Assembly (NCBI RefSeq): GCF_017874735.1
Contig: NZ_JAGGLV010000012.1
Location: forward strand, 152,776-216,775
DNA length: 64,000 nt
From: Paenibacillus silagei
GTDB taxonomy: Bacteria; Bacillota; Bacilli; Paenibacillales; Paenibacillaceae
Direction of reading: 5' to 3'
Shown: positions 17,987-27,416 of the stretch, in pieces
Layout of the letters: every line of letters starts with the position of its first letter
Numbering within the stretch: the stretch's first letter is position 1
Translations under genes and position numbers: made by a program
The notes under the pieces: model-generated
Told to the model about the DNA's origin: nothing
Databases searched by the model: none
The model's input: the letters and a program-made list of their open reading frames with translations, nothing else

Positions 17987-19015
17987 CTACATATGCCGTC
18001 TGCGCTGTTCCGGCTTCATCCACTCCGGAGTCCAGGTTTGCTCTTTGTCATCTACCCGTTTGCCTGGCGGAACAATAACATCAATCGCATCCAGCACATC
18101 TGTACTGAGCCTGGTCTCCGCACCGGAGATATAGGCACCCAATTGCTTTAAGGTCCGCGGTCCCCATATCGTAGAGGTGACGGCCGGATGGCTTTGTGTA
18201 AAAGCGGTGGCCATATCCGCCAGCGAAATCCCCGCTTCATTGGCCAACTGCTGCAATTGGGCAATGATCTTGAACTTGTGTTCATTTTCGGCAAGTTCCG
18301 GGTCAAGATTATCCATATATCCTTTTAATTCGGAAGCGCGTGTGCCGCTTTGTGCGGGCTGGCCCGGTTTATATTTCCCAGTCAGCAAGCCCCCGGATAA
18401 GGGACTATACACAAAAAGAGACAAATTGTACTGCTTGGCGATTCCCGCAAGTTCAAATTCCATGCGCCGGTTAATCAATGAATAAGGTGTCTGTTCACTT
18501 ACAAACCGCTGAATATGATAACGGTCACTAATCGTCTGTGCTTGTACAAGCTGTCCGCCGAGGTGATTGGAGGTGCCGATATGATGAATTTTCCCCTCCC
18601 TCACCAAATCGTTTAACGTGAGCAGAATTTCTTCATAGCCCATCCATTCCAGCGGAAGATGAAGCTGATAAATGTCTATATAGTCGGTTTGCAGACGTAA
18701 CAGACTTTGCTCGACAGCCGTCCTGATCCAGCGGCGTGACCCGCCGCTCTGATTAATTTTCTCAGGAGACTCCGCACCAAATTTAGAAGCCAGCAATACA
18801 TTTCCCCGTCTGTGCTTAATAGCTTGGCCTATCACACGTTCTGATTCTCCCTGTCCGTAAATATTAGAGGTATCCACTAGATTAATCCCGTAATCCAAAG
18901 CCTTATCTATGATTAGCCGGCTCTCTGCTTCACTTGTCCTGGTTCCAAAACCAGACCCGCCAAGCGCAAAGCTGCTGACCTTAGTACCGGTCTTTCCAAG
19001 AAAACGATATTCCAT
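17987..19015 (-). CDS. Aldo/keto reductase
   Basis: 342 aa, NADPH-dependent (beta/alpha)8 oxidoreductase of the AKR superfamily, general or YajO/Kv-beta-like branch. The catalytic tetrad is visible: Asp and Tyr in NLVDTSNIYGQGESE (about 50 and 55), Lys in VLLASKFG (about 80) and His in IYQLHLPLEWM (about 117). The cofactor-binding C-terminal part is present and the length is normal. The gene is divergent from a TetR regulator across a 188-bp gap, a common arrangement for local repression. The substrate is unknown. Confidence 0.9.
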   Translation of the reverse strand: MEYRFLGKTGTKVSSFALGGSGFGTRTSEAESRLIIDKALDYGINLVDTSNIYGQGESERVIGQAIKHRRGNVLLASKFGAESPEKINQSGGSRRWIRTAVEQSLLRLQTDYIDIYQLHLPLEWMGYEEILLTLNDLVREGKIHHIGTSNHLGGQLVQAQTISDRYHIQRFVSEQTPYSLINRRMEFELAGIAKQYNLSLFVYSPLSGGLLTGKYKPGQPAQSGTRASELKGYMDNLDPELAENEHKFKIIAQLQQLANEAGISLADMATAFTQSHPAVTSTIWGPRTLKQLGAYISGAETRLSTDVLDAIDVIVPPGKRVDDKEQTWTPEWMKPEQRRRHM

Positions 19016-19057
19016 GTTAAACCTCCCAGTTAAGTTCCTGCCATGGCAAAGATAATG

Positions 19058-19171
19058 AACACGTGTTGATTCCAGCGCTAGGACCTATTATAATCAGGCA
19101 TACCAAGGAGATCAATGAACATTACAGGCAAAGTGTATATTAATAGATACAATGTCAATAGTGTTGATTAA
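19058..19171. promoter_or_regulatory. Divergent control region of reductase and TetR genes
   Basis: Between the divergent genes lies a 10-bp palindrome AACACGTGTT (19058-19067). The octamer TGTTGATT occurs at its right side and again near 19161, followed by ATTAATTAAT. These are possible TetR operator half-sites; the assignment rests on position only. Confidence 0.35.
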
Positions 19172-19203
19172 TTAATGGTTATCAGTAAAAAGGAGATCAG
19201 CCC

Positions 19204-19812
19204 ATGATTGAACAGAGTACAGACATGAGAGTCGTCCGCAGCCGTACCCTAATGGAGAATGCCTTATTTTCTATTTTGGAGCAGGAAGGAATTAAAGGGC
19301 TGAAGGTCAAGAATCTTTGTGAAAAAGCAGGGATTAACCGGGGTACCTTCTATTTGCACTATAAAGATATTTTTCATCTGATTGAGGAAACATCATTTAT
19401 TCAAGGGTTGCTAGAGGTATTTGAGCCCATCCATATGAAGGAGTTAATCGACTACCCTGATCCGGAAGGAGCCTACCCTCCTATCACAAAGGCCTTTGAA
19501 TATATGCAGCAGCATGCCAGTTTTTTCAAGGCATTATTCCATCCGGATGCTCCGGCAGAGATCCAAGAACGCCTGCGGTATCTGACGGGTACACGCTTAT
19601 ATGATAATCTTATACAACATCAACCGGAGATGGACAACGCAAGCCGCCTATTTACTGAATATGCGATAGCTTATTTGGGTAACGCACAATTTGGGCTTAT
19701 CCATCACTGGTTCATGAGCGACCGAGCCATGCCGCCCGAAGATATTGCCAGAATGTTAACCGTGTATATACGTAACACCCCCTGTCTTGATAACACTGTC
19801 CCACAAAAGTAA
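19204..19812 (+). CDS. TetR/AcrR family transcriptional regulator
   Basis: 202 aa. The N-terminal HTH (about residues 12-58) reads IKGLKVKNLCEKAGINRGTFYLHYKD, the classic TetR recognition helix region. The C-terminal ligand-binding and dimerisation domain is all-helical and resembles the TetR_C group of YxaF/DhaS-like regulators. AAAAGGAGATC precedes ATG. It is divergent from the aldo/keto reductase gene, its likely target together with its own gene. The ligand is unknown. Confidence 0.9.
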   Translation: MIEQSTDMRVVRSRTLMENALFSILEQEGIKGLKVKNLCEKAGINRGTFYLHYKDIFHLIEETSFIQGLLEVFEPIHMKELIDYPDPEGAYPPITKAFEYMQQHASFFKALFHPDAPAEIQERLRYLTGTRLYDNLIQHQPEMDNASRLFTEYAIAYLGNAQFGLIHHWFMSDRAMPPEDIARMLTVYIRNTPCLDNTVPQK

Positions 19813-19814
19813 AA

Positions 19815-19853
19815 CAGAGCAGCGAATCTCCATCCATGGAGACCACTGCTCTG
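19815..19853 (-). terminator. Terminator between convergent genes
   Basis: CAGAGCAG (19815-19822) pairs with CTGCTCTG (19846-19853), with an inner CTCCAT/ATGGAG stem. On the minus strand TTTTACTTTTG follows, so it mainly serves the small Cys-protein gene; the stem begins right after the TetR stop. Confidence 0.7.
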
Positions 19854-19867
19854 GCTTGTCAGTAACG

Positions 19868-20071
19868 TTAACGGAACAGCACGCATTTCCCCGATTCCCT
19901 GAAATACTTGATCAGCCGCTCAATCGGCTCGCGTCCGCATTTCAGCTGCTCGCCAAGACAGTCGATACACAGGAAATCCTGGGCATTGCGCGTGACCAGC
20001 TTCAGGTAAATCGCCACATCATCGGTCATCAGCGGAACACCGCATTGTCTGCACGTTCTGTTCATGCTCAT
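19868..20071 (-). CDS. Small four-plus-Cys protein, zinc-ribbon-like
   Basis: 67 aa, not a family I can name. Two CxxC knuckles (CRQC near residue 6 and CIDC near 35) are spaced as in a small zinc ribbon; another Cys sits in LKCG. A stretch of basic and helical residues follows (REPIERLIKYFRESG). AGAAGAG precedes the ATG. It lies 31 bp downstream of the GH27 gene on the same strand and ends at a terminator, so it is probably co-transcribed. A DNA, RNA or protein-binding role is possible but not shown. Confidence 0.75.
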   Translation of the reverse strand: MSMNRTCRQCGVPLMTDDVAIYLKLVTRNAQDFLCIDCLGEQLKCGREPIERLIKYFRESGKCVLFR

Positions 20072-20102
20072 ACGCTTCTCTTCTTTCTTGTCTCTAGACC
20101 GA

Positions 20103-21269
20103 TCAGACCAATTTCGCCCGCACGATCAGACAGTCACGGGCTGGAACCACCGGAGCAAACCGTTCTCTGAACACCCCAAGCTCCTTCTGCTCCCAGCAGT
20201 CATACAGGGACAGCGATTTGCCGGAGGCATATGGAAGCCCGAAATCCCAGAATTGCAGCGACATCTCTCTTTGACCATCACTCAGATTGAAGAATCCGAT
20301 CGCGAGGTCACCGTCTGCTAATACTTTTACCAGCATGAACACTTCATTGGTATGGAACCACTGCGGCTCAGGCTTGATGCGGTAAGCTCCGCGGCCCTCG
20401 ATATCCTGGTTGATGGCAATCAGATCCGGGTTCAGTAGAATCTTCTTGGTCGCTTCATTCGCCTTGCGGATGTCACTGCCGATCATCAGCGGAGAGCCCA
20501 GCAGGCTCCACAGCGAGAAATGCGTCTTGTATTCTACATCCGTGCAGCCGCCGATCTGACTGCCGATGAAGTCACTGTTGCTGCCCCCGTACATGCCGAC
20601 TACCAGCATATCCAGATCGTTATGGCAGTAGGCCCCGGTGTAGGCGGCTTTATCAAGCTGTGACAGCGCCAGCGTCTTGATCGATTCCCAGCTGTCCTGG
20701 ATATCGCCGGTGGAACGGTACATATGCGCGCCGGATTCACGAATCCACTGGTAGACGTTATCTTCACCCCAGTTACATGCGGAGAAAAGAATGTCTCTTC
20801 CGCAGTTCTTAAGTGCGAGACTCATCCGCTTATACAGTAGCTCCCCCGACATATGTCTGGGTTTGAAGCAGTAGTCATACTTCAGGAAGTCTACACCCCA
20901 TTCCGCCAGCGATGCGGCATCCTGGAATTCATGCTCGAAGCTGCCCGGATAACCTGCGCAGGTATGCGTTCCCACACAAGAGTACATCCCGAACTTCAGT
21001 CCCTTGGAGTGAATATAATCTGCAACCGCCTTCATTCCGTTCGGGAATTTGTCCGGATCGGCCACCAGTCTGCCCTGCTCATCCCGCTCCTTCAAGCTCC
21101 AGCAGTCGTCAATCACAATGTATTCGTACCCTGCATCCTTGTAACCGTCCGCCACCAGCGTATCGGCCGCTTCCCGGATCAATTGCTCATTGATATCCCA
21201 AGTAAAAGTATTCCATGAATTCCATCCCATCGGCGGCGTTAAGCCAAGCTGTTGCTGTTTGTCCATCAT
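20103..21269 (-). CDS. Alpha-galactosidase, GH27
   Basis: 388 aa, retaining alpha-galactosidase of clan GH-D. The signature LTPPMGWNSWNTF opens the TIM barrel (1-295); VIDDCWS follows. The nucleophile Asp is in LKYDYC (about 129) and the acid/base Asp in RSTGDIQDSW (about 188). A C-terminal antiparallel beta domain ends the protein. There is no signal peptide, so the enzyme is probably cytoplasmic and acts on imported galactosides such as those from galactomannan or raffinose. AAAGGATG precedes tandem ATG codons; either may be used. Confidence 0.93.
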   Translation of the reverse strand: MMDKQQQLGLTPPMGWNSWNTFTWDINEQLIREAADTLVADGYKDAGYEYIVIDDCWSLKERDEQGRLVADPDKFPNGMKAVADYIHSKGLKFGMYSCVGTHTCAGYPGSFEHEFQDAASLAEWGVDFLKYDYCFKPRHMSGELLYKRMSLALKNCGRDILFSACNWGEDNVYQWIRESGAHMYRSTGDIQDSWESIKTLALSQLDKAAYTGAYCHNDLDMLVVGMYGGSNSDFIGSQIGGCTDVEYKTHFSLWSLLGSPLMIGSDIRKANEATKKILLNPDLIAINQDIEGRGAYRIKPEPQWFHTNEVFMLVKVLADGDLAIGFFNLSDGQREMSLQFWDFGLPYASGKSLSLYDCWEQKELGVFRERFAPVVPARDCLIVRAKLV

Positions 21270-21750
21270 TCGTATTCATCCTTTCGAGTCCATCATTAAA
21301 TAAATAGTTACCAGCTAGTAGTCATCTGCATAAATACTGTATTCTTTATGTATTTAATCATACTGGAGCCTTGCATTCTATAGCTTGACGTTGCTTTCAT
21401 ATCGACAAATGTTGCTTTTGAGTGTGATGCTTATCTGCCTCCTTAGCCGCCATCAAAACTGCTTGATCCGTCTCCACTTCTGAACATAGGTGGAAAAGGG
21501 TATCTTAATTTTCCGTATTCTCAGGATTAGGCGGGAGCAAGTGGATAAAGAGCATCTAATGGGTTTGATTTCGTCACTTTAGTGGAAATGCGCAAAATTA
21601 AGTGTTGTTTATCCAACCATTGCCGTAGGAGGAGCCTTTTGTTCACCAGTAAGTGTATAAATGGCAACTGTGTCCCTCCACACCTTTGCGCCTGAACCTC
21701 CAGCCTTCGCCACCCACACCTCTACAGATCGACTACATTTCACCCACGCG
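21270..21750. other. Gene-free stretch before the repeat array
   Basis: AT-rich near the GH27 start, then mixed sequence. I see no confident promoter, RNA or ORF. The last 60 bases contain degenerate pieces of the following 51-bp repeat (for example CGACTACATTTCACCCACGCG). Confidence 0.5.
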
Positions 21751-22045
21751 CCTCCGCAGCGCCGAATGTAATCGGTTTTTCGATTACCTTTCGCCCGCAC
21801 GCCTCCGCAGCGCCGAATGTTATCGGTTTTTCGATTACATTGAGCCCACGTGCCTCCGCAGCGCCGAATGTTATCGGTTTTTCGATTACATTGAGCCCAC
21901 GTGCCTCCGCAGCGCCGAATGTAATCGGTTTTTCGATTACATTGAGCCCACGCGCCTCCGCAGCGCCGAATGTAATCGGTTTTTCGATTACATTGAGCCC
22001 ACGCGCCTCCGCAGCGCCGAATGTAATCGGTTTTTCGATTACATT
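21751..22045. repeat. 51-bp-period hairpin repeat array A (six units)
   Basis: Units start at 21751, 21802, 21853, 21904, 21955 and 22006, exactly 51 bp apart. Each carries AATGTAATCG-GTTTTT-CGATTACATT, a 10-bp stem with a 6-nt loop, followed by a GC-rich GCCTCCGCAGCGCCG spacer. Units 2 and 3 have TTATCG in the left arm, one mismatch. The array lies beyond the GH5 terminator, in the gap before the GH27 gene. Because 51 is divisible by 3, open frames run through it on both strands, but they are products of the repeat. Confidence 0.95.
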
Positions 22046-22070
22046 GGGCAGTAGCACCTCCCGCACGCTC

Positions 22071-22142
22071 AAAAAAGCCCCCTTTCCCCCGCGCGGCAAT
22101 CCGGTACTGTCCCGGACCGCCCTGCAGATGGAGAAGGGGGCT
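22071..22142 (-). terminator. Terminator of the GH5 gene
   Basis: On the minus strand AGCCCCCTT (22142-22134) pairs with AAGGGGGCT (22084-22076), with inner GC-rich stems, followed by TTTTTT (22076-22071). Confidence 0.85.
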
Positions 22143-22156
22143 CTTACCATAAACCT

Positions 22157-23863
22157 CTAGTTCACCTGAACCAGCTTCCACTGCTGGTGCAGATCGCCGC
22201 GGTAGAGGTTCTGCTGGAGCTTCGCGCCGTCTGCGGTGGAGGCTCCTGTGACTTCGACTGCCTTGTTACTGTTCACATTAAGAATGCTCCAGTAGCCGTT
22301 GCTCAGCTTGATGAGCCGGAACTGCTGGGCGGTGTTGTTCAAATCCTGCATCAGCTGGATGGCTTCGCCGTTATTCTTCGTGCCGTTACGCACATCCATC
22401 ACCTTATTGTCGGAAGAATTCACGCTGCGCAGCCGGTAAATATTATTGTACGTGCCCATATCCGTAACCGTCCATTGCTGAGCCAGCGCCGTGTTCTCCG
22501 GCCACTGCTGGAGCTGAAGGGCGTTCGTATTCTGCCCGTTCGGAACGTCAATCGCTTTGCCTGACGCCCGGTTGATCAGCTTATATTTCGCATTGTTGGT
22601 GACCCCGTTCCACACCCCATTCCAGGGGTTGAACTGTGCCCGCTCGTAGTACCATTCGAAGATAAAGCGCGCCATGCCGTCCCGGGTGGCGTTGCCGTCA
22701 TAGAGCAGCCCGCCGTCCGGATCGGCGAAGGAGCTTTTGGGACCGGGATCGAGCAGGAAGCCGTTCATATGGACGGCAATGCTGACATTGCCGGCGGCGG
22801 TGAAGATCGCTTTGGTATTCTTGCCGAAGCCTGCATTCGTACCGTTGAACAGATCCCAATATGCGGAGTCGCCCGGCTGGTTCTTGAACCAGGTGGTTTC
22901 AGTAATATTGATCGGGTAAGCATCGGCAGCAGGCTTGATGCTGCTATCCCAGATCTGCTGAAGCGAGTTGAAATTGTCATAAGCGCCGTAGCCCGGGTAC
23001 CAGTGAACGGCATAGCCGTAATTATTCAGCGGGTCAGTCAGCGGACTGGATGCCGTCAGCTGATAATGCTGATCCCAGCCGAGTCCTGAAGCCCAGATCA
23101 CATTATCCGCGCCCTTGCTGCGGATCGTGGAGATCATGGAGTTCTGGAAGTTCTTCAGCGAATTCCAGAACGCTGCGAAGTTAGGCTGGGAGGGATTGCC
23201 GCCCCATTGTCCGTTCACATCGCTCAGCACCGGCTCGTTGACCAGCTCGAACATGACATTATCCGCGCTCTTGAGTCCCGGCTGGGAGGCCAGGTAACCC
23301 CAGATCTGATTGAACTTGTCCAGATTGGCCTGGGTGGTCGCCTTATTGTCAAGCAGGGTGAAGTCCAGCCCCAGCGTGACGTACAGCCCCTTCGTCTTCG
23401 CATACTCCACATAGGGAATGATCAGATTCTGGGTAGCTGCCTGAAGGCCCGCGAAGTTATACGTTCCTGCCGCGACATCGCCCATATCCTCCCGGTCGAT
23501 GAACAGGCGGACCTGATTCGAGTACCAGCCGTGGCTGTTGCCGTATTTGCCGGAGGTGCTGGTGAAGGTATCCGTGATCTCCTTCAGGTACTCCAGAGTG
23601 GCCTTATGCCGGTTCCCGCCGTTGCGGTTCAGATAATAATTGCTGTTCTGATACGTCCAGTAAGCCCCGGTAGGCTGATGCCAGCCGCTTAGCAGCACAG
23701 GCTGCCCGCTGCTGTTCACCAGCTGATTGCCGCTTACATGCAGCTTGGGAACAGGCGAATCCTCCCAAGCGTTTGCAGTGCCGCCGCCGGACTGCATCGG
23801 CGTCAGCAGCAGGGCCAGCATCACCAGCAGCTTCATGGATAAGCTTAACTTCCTTTTTCTCAC
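22157..23863 (-). CDS. Secreted GH5 glycoside hydrolase with ricin-type lectin domain
   Basis: 568 aa from GTG at 23863, with AGAAGGAG 10 nt upstream; an ATG at 23884 is an alternative but lies in front of that RBS. A signal peptide (about 1-33, ...GGTANA) is followed by a GH5-type TIM barrel with acid/base Glu in FELVNEPV (about 207) and nucleophile Glu in NITETTW (about 320). From about 425 a ricin B-like/CBM13 domain follows with QW repeats (ALQLQQW, AQQWTV, HQWKLVQVN). Likely a secreted endo-glucanase or mannanase; the subfamily is not resolved. An upstream promoter with phased repeats suggests control by the regulator at 24014-25648. Confidence 0.88.
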   Translation of the reverse strand: MRKRKLSLSMKLLVMLALLLTPMQSGGGTANAWEDSPVPKLHVSGNQLVNSSGQPVLLSGWHQPTGAYWTYQNSNYYLNRNGGNRHKATLEYLKEITDTFTSTSGKYGNSHGWYSNQVRLFIDREDMGDVAAGTYNFAGLQAATQNLIIPYVEYAKTKGLYVTLGLDFTLLDNKATTQANLDKFNQIWGYLASQPGLKSADNVMFELVNEPVLSDVNGQWGGNPSQPNFAAFWNSLKNFQNSMISTIRSKGADNVIWASGLGWDQHYQLTASSPLTDPLNNYGYAVHWYPGYGAYDNFNSLQQIWDSSIKPAADAYPINITETTWFKNQPGDSAYWDLFNGTNAGFGKNTKAIFTAAGNVSIAVHMNGFLLDPGPKSSFADPDGGLLYDGNATRDGMARFIFEWYYERAQFNPWNGVWNGVTNNAKYKLINRASGKAIDVPNGQNTNALQLQQWPENTALAQQWTVTDMGTYNNIYRLRSVNSSDNKVMDVRNGTKNNGEAIQLMQDLNNTAQQFRLIKLSNGYWSILNVNSNKAVEVTGASTADGAKLQQNLYRGDLHQQWKLVQVN

Positions 23864-23931
23864 AGATACCCATCTCCTTCTCATTTCGTGAAATCGGCGG
23901 AAGCCGTCTTAATGAAAGCGAATACATCTGA

Positions 23932-24019
23932 ATTGTACTCTGCGCGGAGACGGGCGGAAACCTGTGTGATTATAGTTGATAGACTTACAGATTATAGTTG
24001 ATACAATGACAAATTATAG
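23932..24019 (-). promoter_or_regulatory. GH5 promoter with three 22-bp-spaced operator repeats
   Basis: On the plus strand GATTATAGTTGATA occurs at 23968-23981 and 23990-24003, and a third partial copy places ATTATAG at 24013; the ATTATAG cores are at 23969, 23991 and 24013, exactly 22 bp apart. Seven bp downstream (minus direction) is -35 TTTCCG (23960-23955), 17-bp spacer, -10 TACAAT (23937-23932). A weak -35 next to direct repeats on one helical face is the usual AraC-family activator site. The likely activator is encoded immediately upstream. Confidence 0.65.
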
Positions 24020-25648
24020 ATTTATATGCACAGACTCCCTATATTCCTGGGGGGTCATTCCCGTCATTTTTTTGAAGAACCGGGTGAAGGAATGATGGGC
24101 CTCATAGCCGACATCCAGCGCCACATCACGGATTTTGAGCGCTTCATTTCCCAGCAGCTCCTTCGCCTTGACCGCCCGGCATTGATCGATGTACTCTGAC
24201 AGGTTAATGCCCTGCTCCTGCTTGAAGAAGCGGGACAGATACGACGGATTGAAATAATGCAGCTCGGCCAGCCGCACCAGAGACAGGTCTTCGCCCAAAT
24301 GGCTGTGGATATAATCGCAGATCCGTTCAATAACCTCCGAGGAGCGCTCCTTCTCGGCTGTGCTTCTCCGCTCGAAAAGATCTGAGGCCAGCCTCTCCAG
24401 ATAATAGATGCCCTCCCCCAGGGAAGAATGCTCGTCCAGCCGCATCAGCTTGCCATATTCATTGACAAGGCCGTAGAGCTCCGAGCGGTTCATATGGGAC
24501 AGCAGCACAAGGGCAACTGTATAATACAGCTCGGCGGCTTCTTCCACGGAGACGCCCGAATGAATGCCTTTCCGGATCTCCTCCAGCGTCTCAGCAAACC
24601 GCTCCCGCCGTCCGGCATCTAGATGGGCCGCAAGATTCTCCACCCGCTGTTGGAGCCGGACCCCAGTCTCACGGACTGCGTCAGACTCCGGCGGACCGCT
24701 GCGGTCAATCTGCACCATGGAGATGCCGTCCCCGATCTTCATCTGCTGCAGCCGGTGAAGCCGCTCGTAATGGCGGCCGGTCTCTGTCCAGGCACAGGCC
24801 GAGCCGCTGACCGTAAAAGCAACCGGCAGGCCCAGCGTCTGCCGGCAGGATTCCTGGATCATCTCCAGCGTCCCCTCCAGATACCGCGCGAAATTCACGC
24901 CGAAGGCAGCCCCGGCATTGTGCAGAGGCTGCAGCAGCCACAGGAGATCCCCGTGCCTGTCAAGCACCCAGGCATGCCGGGTCATCTCCGCCAGATGGGA
25001 ATTCCAGATCAGCCGGGAAGAGGTCAGAAGCTCACGCCGGTCCATGTAAGAGATGCCCTCCGGGTAGGTAAGCCGTCCAAGAACGAGCATGACCGGGGTA
25101 TCCGCACTAAGGCTGATACCCAGCTTGCTGAAGTCTGCACGTAACGCATCCGTATCCTTACACAAGGCCTGGCTGTCCTGAAGCAGATGGCGGAGATAAT
25201 CGCCCTGCGCCGCCGTCTCCATGGAATCGCGCTGCTCCCTGGACTGCTCCAGCAGCTCACTCAGCATGTTGCCCTGCTCAATCTCCTGCAGCACCTCCTG
25301 CACCGTCTCAATAATCTTGTCGAAGCCCTCGGTCTTCAGCAGATAACGGGCCCCGGGAAGCTGCAGCGCACTATAGGCATAATCGAATTCACTATAGCCG
25401 GTCAGAAAAACAATCCGTGACCGCGGCCAAAACTCCCGGATTTGCTCAGACATCTCCAGCCCGCTCATGCCGGGCATGCGGATATCGGTCAGCACAATAT
25501 CGATCCGGGTGCGCGAGAGCCACTCCAGGGCCGCTTTGGCCGAATAGACCTTGTAGACATCAAGCTTGTCCGGAAGCAGCTGGTTGAACGCCTCGTATAA
25601 GCCGTCTGTTATTATCTCTTCATCATCAACGATCAATAGTCTGTACAA
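24014..25648 (-). CDS. Response regulator, YesN type (receiver + AraC HTH)
   Basis: 544 aa from TTG at 25648, 8 nt after GGGAGG; a GTG three codons earlier overlaps that RBS. The receiver has VDDEE, the phospho-acceptor in DIVLTDIRMPGMSG and Lys in RYLLKTEG. The AraC domain covers the last 100 residues, ending GMTPQEYRESVHINL. It overlaps the kinase gene by 23 bp and is the last gene of an SBP-kinase-regulator operon. Its stop lies within the third operator-like repeat that precedes the GH5 promoter, so GH5 is the probable target. Confidence 0.9.
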   Translation of the reverse strand: MYRLLIVDDEEIITDGLYEAFNQLLPDKLDVYKVYSAKAALEWLSRTRIDIVLTDIRMPGMSGLEMSEQIREFWPRSRIVFLTGYSEFDYAYSALQLPGARYLLKTEGFDKIIETVQEVLQEIEQGNMLSELLEQSREQRDSMETAAQGDYLRHLLQDSQALCKDTDALRADFSKLGISLSADTPVMLVLGRLTYPEGISYMDRRELLTSSRLIWNSHLAEMTRHAWVLDRHGDLLWLLQPLHNAGAAFGVNFARYLEGTLEMIQESCRQTLGLPVAFTVSGSACAWTETGRHYERLHRLQQMKIGDGISMVQIDRSGPPESDAVRETGVRLQQRVENLAAHLDAGRRERFAETLEEIRKGIHSGVSVEEAAELYYTVALVLLSHMNRSELYGLVNEYGKLMRLDEHSSLGEGIYYLERLASDLFERRSTAEKERSSEVIERICDYIHSHLGEDLSLVRLAELHYFNPSYLSRFFKQEQGINLSEYIDQCRAVKAKELLGNEALKIRDVALDVGYEAHHSFTRFFKKMTGMTPQEYRESVHINL

Positions 25649-27383
25649 GACCTTCACCTCCCGTCAGCCTAATCCGGATCTCGACCCGGAGGCCGTTTAA
25701 CATGCTTCTGTCCAGGAACAGGCCGCTGCCTTCCCCGTAGATTAATTGGATACGCCGGTGGATATTGCTCATGCCGGTGACTTCATGCGTTCCACCGTTC
25801 TGATTCAGCCGCCTTCTCAGAGTCTCGATCCGTTCATCGGTCAGCCCGCTTCCATTATCCTCAACAATAATGCGAATCTCCCGTTTCTCCTGTTCAAAAG
25901 AAACCCGCAGCTCCCCATCCTCCGCCTGCTTCTCCAGACAATGCTCATAGGCATTCTCGATAATCGGCTGGAGAATCAGACGCGGAACCCGCAGTTCCTC
26001 CATGTCTTCCGGCAGCTCATCGAACTGAACCTGAATGCGCCTGGAGAAGCGCATCTTCTGGATCTCTGTATACATCCGGGAATGGCGCGTCTCCTCCGCA
26101 AGCCGGACATTATCCTCTCCGTTACGGGTGATGAACCGGAAATATTCGCCCAGCATGCCGGAGAATTCCTCAATCCGGGAGCTGTCCCCCTGCTTCGCCA
26201 GGGCGCTGAGAATGAAGAAGCTGTTATAGAGGAAATGCGGATTGATCTGTGACTGGAGCTGCTTCAGCTCCGCCCGCTGCATCATCAGCTTCTGGGTGTA
26301 ATCCTGGTCAATCAGCATCCGCAGCCTACTGAGCATCTGGTTGAACCGTAGATACAGATAGCCGAATTCATCCTTGCGGGCATGGTCAATCTGAATATCA
26401 AGCGAGCCGCTCTCCATCCGCTTGAAGCTGCGGATCAACACAAGCAGCGGTTTCTGGACGAACTTATAGGTGGCGTAGGAATAGATCAGCACCGCCAGGA
26501 AGGACGCCGCCGCGAACAGCCAGGCCCAGACCACGAACTTGGTCAGCGGGCGCTTGACCGCCTTCTCCGGCAAATAGGTAGCAACAGCCATCCCCAGCTT
26601 GTCCGAGGTGAAGCTGTCGATATGATACCGAATTCCGTCCAGCTCCCAGTTGTACAGGTTCCCTTCATCGATCGCCTGGTGATAGCTCTCAATCATCTCC
26701 GGGGAGCTGTTCTCTGTGCCGAGTGCATAGTCCGTCAGCCGCGAGACCAGCAGCGAGCCGCTCTCCTCGTACGCGTTAATCGCCCGGAGCGAATCCTTCA
26801 GCTTCTCGTTGTCCAGCTCAATCTGCACGATGAAGAGCGGAGGCTCATTCCTCCTGCCGCTGGATTGGGTAACGCTTAGCTCCAGGAAGTTGTTCCAGTT
26901 GATCAGCCGGCCTTCTTTTCTGAGATCGACGGACCGGAAGAAATTGAACTTGCTGCTGTCAAAATCATCGATGCCGTTCATCGCGGACAGCGTTTTATTA
27001 ATGGTACGGATATGAACGAACACATCGCCGATGTAGGCGCTGCTGTTCTTCAGAGAGGTGAGCCGCTGCGAGATGTAGTTCAGGCTCTCCCGCTTTTGAA
27101 CATCGTCCATGTAATTCCAGGTCACGGCAATCTTGTTCAGCTCGGTATCCTGGGCAAGATCATACTGCTGGATCTCCATCCACTCCACCTCGCGGTTCAG
27201 GTCCTCCAGATAATAGGTTAACTGCGACAGGGTCGCTCTGGACAGGTCCTGACTTGCATTCCTGTAGCTCCAGTTGTAGAGGTAGAGTCCCAGCAGCAGA
27301 ATCGGCAGAATAATAGCAAGATAAGTGACAACCATCCGGATAAAAATCGTGTGGCGCATCGACACCGCAGGAAACTTAAGCAT
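25626..27383 (-). CDS. Sensor histidine kinase, YesM type
   Basis: 585 aa from ATG at 27383 with GGAGG upstream. Membrane helix near residues 15-37, extracellular CACHE-like domain, second helix near 280-300, HAMP, then QINPHFLYNSFF (His about 379) and HATPase_c with LQPIIENAYEH and DNGSGL. It is encoded between an SBP and a response regulator, only 33 bp after the SBP stop. This order suggests the SBP presents ligand to the kinase rather than to a permease, since no permease gene is in this operon. Confidence 0.92.
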   Translation of the reverse strand: MLKFPAVSMRHTIFIRMVVTYLAIILPILLLGLYLYNWSYRNASQDLSRATLSQLTYYLEDLNREVEWMEIQQYDLAQDTELNKIAVTWNYMDDVQKRESLNYISQRLTSLKNSSAYIGDVFVHIRTINKTLSAMNGIDDFDSSKFNFFRSVDLRKEGRLINWNNFLELSVTQSSGRRNEPPLFIVQIELDNEKLKDSLRAINAYEESGSLLVSRLTDYALGTENSSPEMIESYHQAIDEGNLYNWELDGIRYHIDSFTSDKLGMAVATYLPEKAVKRPLTKFVVWAWLFAAASFLAVLIYSYATYKFVQKPLLVLIRSFKRMESGSLDIQIDHARKDEFGYLYLRFNQMLSRLRMLIDQDYTQKLMMQRAELKQLQSQINPHFLYNSFFILSALAKQGDSSRIEEFSGMLGEYFRFITRNGEDNVRLAEETRHSRMYTEIQKMRFSRRIQVQFDELPEDMEELRVPRLILQPIIENAYEHCLEKQAEDGELRVSFEQEKREIRIIVEDNGSGLTDERIETLRRRLNQNGGTHEVTGMSNIHRRIQLIYGEGSGLFLDRSMLNGLRVEIRIRLTGGEGLVQTIDR

Positions 27384-27416
27384 GTGTACCGCCTCCACTC
27401 GTCTGCTCAGGTCCGG

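Noticed and set aside
21751..22045. CRISPR array
   Set aside because: Units are contiguous 51-bp tandem repeats whose would-be spacers are also repeated; there are no unique spacers and no cas genes.
21609..22181. Repeat-rich open frames with 17-residue units on both strands
   Set aside because: Same cause in array A; no start signals, and several frames are open at once over the same DNA.
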